A stretch of 64,000 bases of DNA from Streptomyces koelreuteriae (GTDB lineage: Bacteria > Actinomycetota > Actinomycetes > Streptomycetales > Streptomycetaceae). A program made the position numbers and the translations under genes. The notes beneath the pieces are model-generated. The model was not told the DNA's origin. It searched no databases and was given only the letters and a program-made list of their open reading frames with translations. The DNA lies in assembly GCF_018604545.1 (NCBI RefSeq), contig NZ_CP075896.1:6324001-6388000 (forward strand), written 5' to 3'. Shown here piece after piece: positions 59,265-64,000 of the stretch (positions are counted from its first letter, which is position 1; every line of letters begins with the position of its first letter).

Positions 59265-60697
59265 GGGCGGTGGGTCTCCCGGTGCGTGAGGTGGGCGAGG
59301 GCGTCGAAGCCGATGCCGTCGAAGTCGCCGATGGAGGTGGCGAGACGGTTCTTCAACGGAGCCGTCCAGCGGTCGGGGAGGGCCGCCGGGTGTCCGGCCA
59401 GCAGCCCGGCGACGCTCCCGGCCGTCGCGCCGTTGGAGTCGGTGTCCCAGCCGCCGCTCACGGCACGGCAGACGGAGCCGGGGAAATCGCCGTTCGCGTG
59501 GGTGAGGGCGGCGGCGATCAGGGCGGTGTTGGGGACGGCGTGCACCCAGTGGTACGTGGGGGAGTGGATGGCGTGGAGTTCGTCCACGACCCTGTCGAAG
59601 TCGTCGTGCTCGCCCGCCAGATGGACGGCGTGGCGGACGGCTCGGGCGAGGCGGGAGCGCGGGGGGACGACGGTGAGGCCGGTGCGCAGGCAGGCGTGGA
59701 TGTCGTGGTCGCCGGTCGCTGCGGTCGCGAGGGTGGCCGCCGTGAACATCGCCGCGTAGACGCCGTTGGCGGTGTGGGTGAGCGTGGCGTCGCGGTGGGC
59801 CTGTTCCGCGGCGGCGGCCGGGTCGCCGGGGTTGGTCCAGCCGTGGACGTCGGCGCGGATCAGGGCGCCGATCCATTCGCGGAACGGGTTGCGGTGGCGG
59901 GCGGTGTGCGGGGGTTCCAGGCCGGAGAGGAGGTTGCGGTAGGCGATGCGCTCGGCGGTGAAGGTGCGGCCGGCGGGGAGTTCGTCGAGCCAGGTGCGGG
60001 CCACGTCCGTGGTGGTGAAGGTGCTGCCGTGGCGCTGGCGGACGAGGAGGTTGAGGAGGGGGTAGTTGAGGTCGTCGTCCTCGGGCATGCCGTCGATGTT
60101 CTCGGCGAGGGAGGTGGTCGCCGAGCGGCGGTTCCAGGGGTGTGTGGTGAGGAGTTGTTCGGGGACGCCTCTCGCCGTGAAGTAGGTGGTGAGGGGCCAG
60201 TTGCCGGTGGACTTGGCCAAGTGGCGGATGGCTTCTAGGGGGAGTTTCTCTACTGGTTTGCCCAGGAGGCAGCCCACGGCTCGGCCCAGCCAGGCGGCTT
60301 CGAGGTGCTGCGGGGTTGTTGCTGAGGGCGGGGTGGGGGCGCTCGCCCGCGCTGGCGGGGTGCTGCCTTTCTTTGGGTCGGGAGCCGCCCCAGCGGCACG
60401 ACTGCCCGCAGACAGCGGCCAGTTCGCGCAGGTCGCCTTGATTCCCTCCAGGTCAGTTGGCTCATCGTCCGTCAAGGTGCTCGGCAGGTCAGCCAGTTCG
60501 TCCAGGAGGTCCATCGCCAACCGGCGGAGGTAGCGGGACGCGGGAGTCGGGGACGCGCCTGCGGTCAGAGGAGCCTCCTGGCCGCCCGCCGCCTTCCAGC
60601 GGGCCGCGATCGCCTTCGGTTCGCGGCCGTCCTGGGAGGCCTGGCGGAGTTCGTGGCCGATCAGGTCCTCCGGCTGGACCCAGGTCAGACGGAGCAT
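59261..60697 (-). CDS. ADP-ribosylglycohydrolase-superfamily protein with N-terminal extension and repeat-like linker
   Basis: 478-residue protein. Residues 1-93 form a charged helical extension beginning LRLTWVQPEDLIGHELRQ. Residues 95-128 are a Ser/Pro/Ala linker encoded in part by a dispersed repeat. The ARH-type domain follows. Its first metal motif reads RAVGCLLGKPVE (Asp to Cys), the second is MPEDDDLNY, and the third, GGWDTDSNG, is intact. This matches a known ARH-like subfamily rather than DraG. ATG 60697 overlaps the upstream gene by 13 bases; its stop overlaps the CoA-transferase start. Substrate unknown. Confidence 0.85.
   Translation of the reverse strand: MLRLTWVQPEDLIGHELRQASQDGREPKAIAARWKAAGGQEAPLTAGASPTPASRYLRRLAMDLLDELADLPSTLTDDEPTDLEGIKATCANWPLSAGSRAAGAAPDPKKGSTPPARASAPTPPSATTPQHLEAAWLGRAVGCLLGKPVEKLPLEAIRHLAKSTGNWPLTTYFTARGVPEQLLTTHPWNRRSATTSLAENIDGMPEDDDLNYPLLNLLVRQRHGSTFTTTDVARTWLDELPAGRTFTAERIAYRNLLSGLEPPHTARHRNPFREWIGALIRADVHGWTNPGDPAAAAEQAHRDATLTHTANGVYAAMFTAATLATAATGDHDIHACLRTGLTVVPPRSRLARAVRHAVHLAGEHDDFDRVVDELHAIHSPTYHWVHAVPNTALIAAALTHANGDFPGSVCRAVSGGWDTDSNGATAGSVAGLLAGHPAALPDRWTAPLKNRLATSIGDFDGIGFDALAHLTHRETHRP
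60384..60411 (+). repeat. Repeat copy inside the coding region
   Basis: GCCGCCCCAGCGGCACG followed by AC and TGCCCGCAG matches the intergenic element at 37673-37701 (one indel and two mismatches over 29 bases). Here it encodes residues about 96-105 of the ADP-ribosylglycohydrolase-like protein on the opposite strand. Confidence 0.7.
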
Positions 60698-61854
60698 GCC
60701 GGGCCTCCGAGGGAGGCGAAGGCCTGTTCGTGGGTGCGGCGGCGGGACACGTCCCGGGCGAAGATCTCGCGGGTGACGGCCGTGAGGGTCGTGGCCGGTT
60801 CCCAGAGGTCCAGGCGGCTGGCCTCCGCGACCGTCTTGGACCAGTCCTCGGGGACCGGCGAGCCGAGGGCCCCGGCCACCGCGCCGGCCATCGTGGCGAT
60901 GGAGTCGCAGTCGCGGCCGTAGTTCACCGCGCCGAGGACCGCGTGGCGATAGTCGCCCCGGGCCACGAGCAACAGGCCCAGCGCTACGGGGAGTTCCTCG
61001 ATCGCGTGGAGGCGGGACGGGCGGCGGGCGCCGAGGGAAGGGGAACGGTAGTCGGGGCCCACCGTGTCGTAGGGGGCGACCGCCTCGCGCAGGGGGCGCA
61101 GTGCCGACTCGAAGTCCGTGTGCCGGGAGGCCTCCTCGCAGACCCGCTCGATGGCGGTACGGGTGCCGTCCTTCGCGAGGGAGAGGCATGCCGAGACGAC
61201 CGAGTCCGGGGTCGCCCCGGGCGTGCACGCCGCCGCGACCGCCGCGGCCAGGACGCCCGCCGCCTCACGGCCGTACGAGGACTGGTGCGCGCCCGCGATG
61301 TCGAGGGCCTCGGCGTAGGCGGCACGGGGGTCGGCCGCGTTGACCAGGCCCACCGGGGCCATGTACATCGCCGCGCCGCAGTTGACGATGTTGCCGGTGC
61401 CGGCCTCGCGTGGGTCGGCATGGCCGTAGTGGATCCTCGTCACGAGCCATTTCTCGGCCAGGAAGATCCGCTGGAGGGGGAGGGCCTCGGTCTCCAGTTC
61501 CGGGATCCAGCGCGGTTCGGTCATCAGGTCGGGGACCAGGTGGTCGGCGACCGCGTAGGCGTCCAGGTGGTCGCGGACCGTGGCGTAGACGCGGACCAGG
61601 GCGTGGGTCATCAAGGTGTCGTCGGTGACGTGGCCGTCGCCCTTGTGGTACGGGGCGAGGGGGCGGGCCGTGCGCCAGGCGTCGCCGTGCCAGGGGCCGA
61701 CGATGCCGTGGACGCGGCCGCCGTGGCGTTCGAGGATCTGCTCGGGGGAGTAGCCCTCGACCGGGCCGCCGAGGGCGTCGCCCACGGCCGCGCCGACCAG
61801 GGCACCGGCGATCCGCTCGTCCAGAGGGGCGTTTTGGTGTGGTTTGGGCTCCAT
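60685..61854 (-). CDS. ADP-ribosylglycohydrolase, canonical motifs
   Basis: 389-residue ARH/DraG-like enzyme. All three metal motifs are intact: VGDALGGPVEG, HVTDDTLMT and NYGRDCDSIAT. The middle contains the helical Ala-rich core and TGNIVNCGAAMYMAPVGLVNAADP. Members remove ADP-ribose from proteins, DNA or small molecules, or act on related N- and O-glycosides; the sequence does not say which. ATG 61854 has AGGTGG upstream; GTG 61869 overlaps the upstream gene and would add five residues. It overlaps the next gene by 13 bases. Confidence 0.9.
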   Translation of the reverse strand: MEPKPHQNAPLDERIAGALVGAAVGDALGGPVEGYSPEQILERHGGRVHGIVGPWHGDAWRTARPLAPYHKGDGHVTDDTLMTHALVRVYATVRDHLDAYAVADHLVPDLMTEPRWIPELETEALPLQRIFLAEKWLVTRIHYGHADPREAGTGNIVNCGAAMYMAPVGLVNAADPRAAYAEALDIAGAHQSSYGREAAGVLAAAVAAACTPGATPDSVVSACLSLAKDGTRTAIERVCEEASRHTDFESALRPLREAVAPYDTVGPDYRSPSLGARRPSRLHAIEELPVALGLLLVARGDYRHAVLGAVNYGRDCDSIATMAGAVAGALGSPVPEDWSKTVAEASRLDLWEPATTLTAVTREIFARDVSRRRTHEQAFASLGGPACSV

Positions 61855-61861
61855 GGGCGCA

Positions 61862-63076
61862 TCATCCACCTGGGCGGGCCGGCAGTGCGGCTTCGAGGAG
61901 TTCGGCGAGTTCCACGAGGTCGGTGCCGGTGAGCCGGGGGAGGACGCAGCCGGAGAGCGTGCGGCAGGTCTCCCGCCAGGAGGCCGGGATCGAGGCGCCG
62001 CCGCCCAGCGCGCCGGTGAGGGCGCCCGCCAGGGCCGGGGCGGAGTCCGCGACCCGGGACAGACAGGCCGCCGCCGGGACCGCCTCCGCGATACGGCCGC
62101 GGGCGGCGGTGGCCAGGGCGAGGGCGACCGGGACCGTTTCGGCGGCGGCGATGCCGTAGCTGTAGACGTGGTCGACGATCTGGTGCTCCAGGGGCGGGAC
62201 CAGGGCGAAGGCGCTGTCCGAGGCGGCGGCGAGGTGCAGGGCGTGCCGGGCGTTGCGGCCGATCTCCGTCTCCTCGGGGAGTTCGGCGAGGGCCGCTGTG
62301 ACGCAGGCGTCGACGTTCGCGCCGGCCAGGGCGAGAGCGAGGGCGGCGGCCATCGCGCGGGCGCCGTGCACGCCGTCGCCGTCCTGGGTGTAGCGGGCGT
62401 CGAACTCGGCGAGTGCGGCGGCGCGGCCCGGGTCGCCCGGGTGGGCCATGGCCAGGACGCAGGCGCGTACGCAGGCCGCGTCGTCGAAGTAGTGCGGGTT
62501 GTCGTGGCCGGTGGCGGGCGGTCGCAGGCCGGTGGCGAGGTTGCCGAGGCCGGCGCGGACGGAGATGCGGGCGCGCAGGGGGAGGACGGCGGACTCGATC
62601 TCGGGGGCGCGGTCCGCCGCGGCGGCCACCTCGCTGGCGATGGCGTTCCAGGTGAGGTCGATCGCGGCTCGGGTGCGGCGTTCCCGGCTGAGGTCGTTCA
62701 GGACGGTGTCGTCGCCGGCGCGCAGGAGGGCCTCGGCGGCGAAGGCCGCCCATTCGGCGTCGTCGGAGGGGCCGAGACGGAGGGGCTCGGGGGGCTGGTT
62801 CAGGGCGATGGGGACGGGGAGGGTGGTGGTGGCGTTGTGTTCGGCGAAGGTGTCCAGTTCGCGGGTGAGGCGGCGCGTCCAGTCGGGCATGCGGGCGGCT
62901 CTGTGGCGGGCGGCGGGCCAGCCGGCGGCGTCGCCGGCGGCCAGTCCGAGCAGGAGGCCTTCGGCCTTTCTGTCTCCCACCCGCGCACCGCCCGTAACTG
63001 TCACCCAAGGAGTCCTGGTCTCCCGTGGGGCGCTCTCACCGTCGGTGGCCGCGGGTGGCCCCTGTAGAGGGCTCAT
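61862..63076 (-). CDS. Degenerate ADP-ribosylglycohydrolase-superfamily protein
   Basis: 404-residue paralogue aligned throughout with the 63073 gene, but with altered metal sites. The first motif is AAGDAAGWPAARH (Asp49 kept, usual Glu lost). TDDT has become SDDA (105-106 kept, Thr to Ala). The third motif GRDADT has become SRVADS, so the first Asp is Val342 while Asp344 remains. Activity is doubtful; it may be a pseudoenzyme or subunit. ATG 63076 overlaps the upstream stop (ATGA). The reading frame is intact with normal codon use, so it is not a decaying pseudogene. Confidence 0.85.
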   Translation of the reverse strand: MSPLQGPPAATDGESAPRETRTPWVTVTGGARVGDRKAEGLLLGLAAGDAAGWPAARHRAARMPDWTRRLTRELDTFAEHNATTTLPVPIALNQPPEPLRLGPSDDAEWAAFAAEALLRAGDDTVLNDLSRERRTRAAIDLTWNAIASEVAAAADRAPEIESAVLPLRARISVRAGLGNLATGLRPPATGHDNPHYFDDAACVRACVLAMAHPGDPGRAAALAEFDARYTQDGDGVHGARAMAAALALALAGANVDACVTAALAELPEETEIGRNARHALHLAAASDSAFALVPPLEHQIVDHVYSYGIAAAETVPVALALATAARGRIAEAVPAAACLSRVADSAPALAGALTGALGGGASIPASWRETCRTLSGCVLPRLTGTDLVELAELLEAALPARPGG

Positions 63077-64000
63077 GCTCGTGCCTCCGTCTCACGGTTC
63101 GCCGTCAGCAGGTCCGCCACGTCCCGTACGTGGTAGCCCGCCATCGCCGGGAGGCAGCGGCCGCGGACCGGGCCGATGGGGGTGGCCCAGGCCTCCGGGA
63201 TCGCCGAGACGCCCCGCGTCGCGCCCGCCAGGGCACCCGCCACCGCCGCCGTCGTGTCCGCGTCGCGGCCCATGTTCACCGCGGTCAGGACGGACTGCTC
63301 GAAGTCGCCGTCGGCCGCCGCGTACGCGCCGAAGGCGAGGGCGACCGCCTCGGGGGCGAGGTCGGTCCAGGGGTAGCCGCCGATGACGACGGCGGAGCGG
63401 ACCGCGCGCTCGCCGCGGTGGGCCACCGCCACCGCGCGGCGCAGGGAGCGGGCCGTCCACGAGTCGTCGGGCACGACCGCGAGGGCGGCGGCCACCACCG
63501 CGATCGCCGGGGCGCCCGCCATCGCCGCCGCCACACCCGCCGCCACCGCCTGGCCGCCGTAGATGCCCTCGCCGTCGTGGCTCACCGAGCCGTCGATGGC
63601 GACCAGACGGGCCGCTTCCGCCGGGCGGCCCGCCGCGAACACCCCGAAGGGGGCCGCGCGCATGGCCAGGCCGTCGCTCCAGGCGTGCCGGTGCTGGGCG
63701 GAGATGGGCGCGGCAAGTCCACGGCGGAGGTTCTCCAGCGTGCCGCGTTCGCTGAAGCCGGCGCCCCGGAAGGGGCCCTCGTCGCGGTCGGCGATCCACT
63801 CGTGCCAGGCCGCCTCCACATGGGCGGGGGTGAGTGCGCAGCCGTGCCGGGCCAGGAGGAGACCGGAGAAGATCGCGTACTCGGTGTCGTCCGTGCCGGA
63901 CGGGTTGTCGCTGACGTAGCCGGTGATACGGCCCCACCGGGCGCGGATCTCGGACGGCTTCATGTTCTCGGCGGGGGCCCCGAGGGCGTCACCCACGGCC
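63073..64000 (-). CDS. ADP-ribosylglycohydrolase (5' end outside window)
   Basis: 309 residues are visible; the start lies beyond base 64000, probably only 15-20 residues away. Motifs are canonical: AVGDALGAPAEN at the window edge, SGTDDTEYAIF, and NMGRDADTTAAVAG. The GTG at 63996 encodes an internal Val of the first motif, not the start. The stop overlaps the next gene. It is the first visible member of the row of four paralogues; more may lie upstream. Confidence 0.9.
   Translation of the reverse strand, partial: AVGDALGAPAENMKPSEIRARWGRITGYVSDNPSGTDDTEYAIFSGLLLARHGCALTPAHVEAAWHEWIADRDEGPFRGAGFSERGTLENLRRGLAAPISAQHRHAWSDGLAMRAAPFGVFAAGRPAEAARLVAIDGSVSHDGEGIYGGQAVAAGVAAAMAGAPAIAVVAAALAVVPDDSWTARSLRRAVAVAHRGERAVRSAVVIGGYPWTDLAPEAVALAFGAYAAADGDFEQSVLTAVNMGRDADTTAAVAGALAGATRGVSAIPEAWATPIGPVRGRCLPAMAGYHVRDVADLLTANRETEARA

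Overview
The window is chromosomal DNA of a Streptomyces species. It is very GC-rich, uses GTG starts often, and carries actinobacterial markers: SepF, DivIVA, the bifunctional isomerase PriA, TrpM and HGxxPAAW/DUF2567-type membrane proteins. Gene order matches what I recall of the conserved core of Streptomyces chromosomes, from the division and cell-wall (dcw) cluster to the his/trp region. It looks like vertically inherited core genome. I see no tRNA, rRNA, insertion sequence, prophage or CRISPR array.

Bases 1-12.7 kb are the distal dcw cluster, all on +: murF (5' end cut off), mraY, murD, ftsW, murG, ftsQ, ftsZ, ylmD, ylmE, sepF, ylmG, divIVA. It couples lipid II synthesis to septum assembly and polar growth. 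The ftsQ-ftsZ gap holds a good promoter with WhiA-type GACAC sites. ileS follows on -, preceded by a translational T-box riboswitch with an ATC specifier; the encoded IleRS has the swapped active-site signature GAHH. Next on + come a DksA/TraR-type zinc-finger protein with a long histone-like Lys/Ala tail, lspA, rluD, a GNAT acetyltransferase, an Na+/H+ antiporter and an SDR.

Bases 22.7-41.7 kb mix envelope and housekeeping genes: an MscS channel, a dienelactone-hydrolase-like protein, Tat-exported PhoD, a membrane-anchored DsbA-like protein, a DUF2252 protein, dnaE, an NYN-domain protein, a two-gene ABC transporter, a DUF2567 protein, a YbaK-type deacylase, a Lon-N-like protein and two poorly understood proteins.

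Bases 41.9-56.1 kb are amino-acid biosynthesis. The his operon is hisD-C-B, an embedded 54-residue membrane protein, hisH, priA, a RidA-like gene and hisF. A TIGR03085 gene on - follows, then hisI-trpE, three small membrane-protein genes, and trpC-trpM-trpB-trpA. There is no trpF, as expected where PriA does both the HisA and TrpF reactions. A second DsbA-like gene and lgt follow.

Bases 57.2-64.0 kb (-) are a tight, mostly overlapping operon: four consecutive ADP-ribosylglycohydrolase-superfamily paralogues (the first cut by the window end), a family III CoA-transferase and a CitE-like lyase. One paralogue has lost metal-site residues. Another carries an in-frame linker that resembles a repeat also found between two genes at 37.67 kb. 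This operon is the least understood part of the window and the best candidate for an undescribed system.

A further pattern is that many genes lack a ribosome-binding site but have a -10-like hexamer (NANNNT) 6-8 bases before the start codon, suggesting leaderless transcripts; this also helped choose starts.
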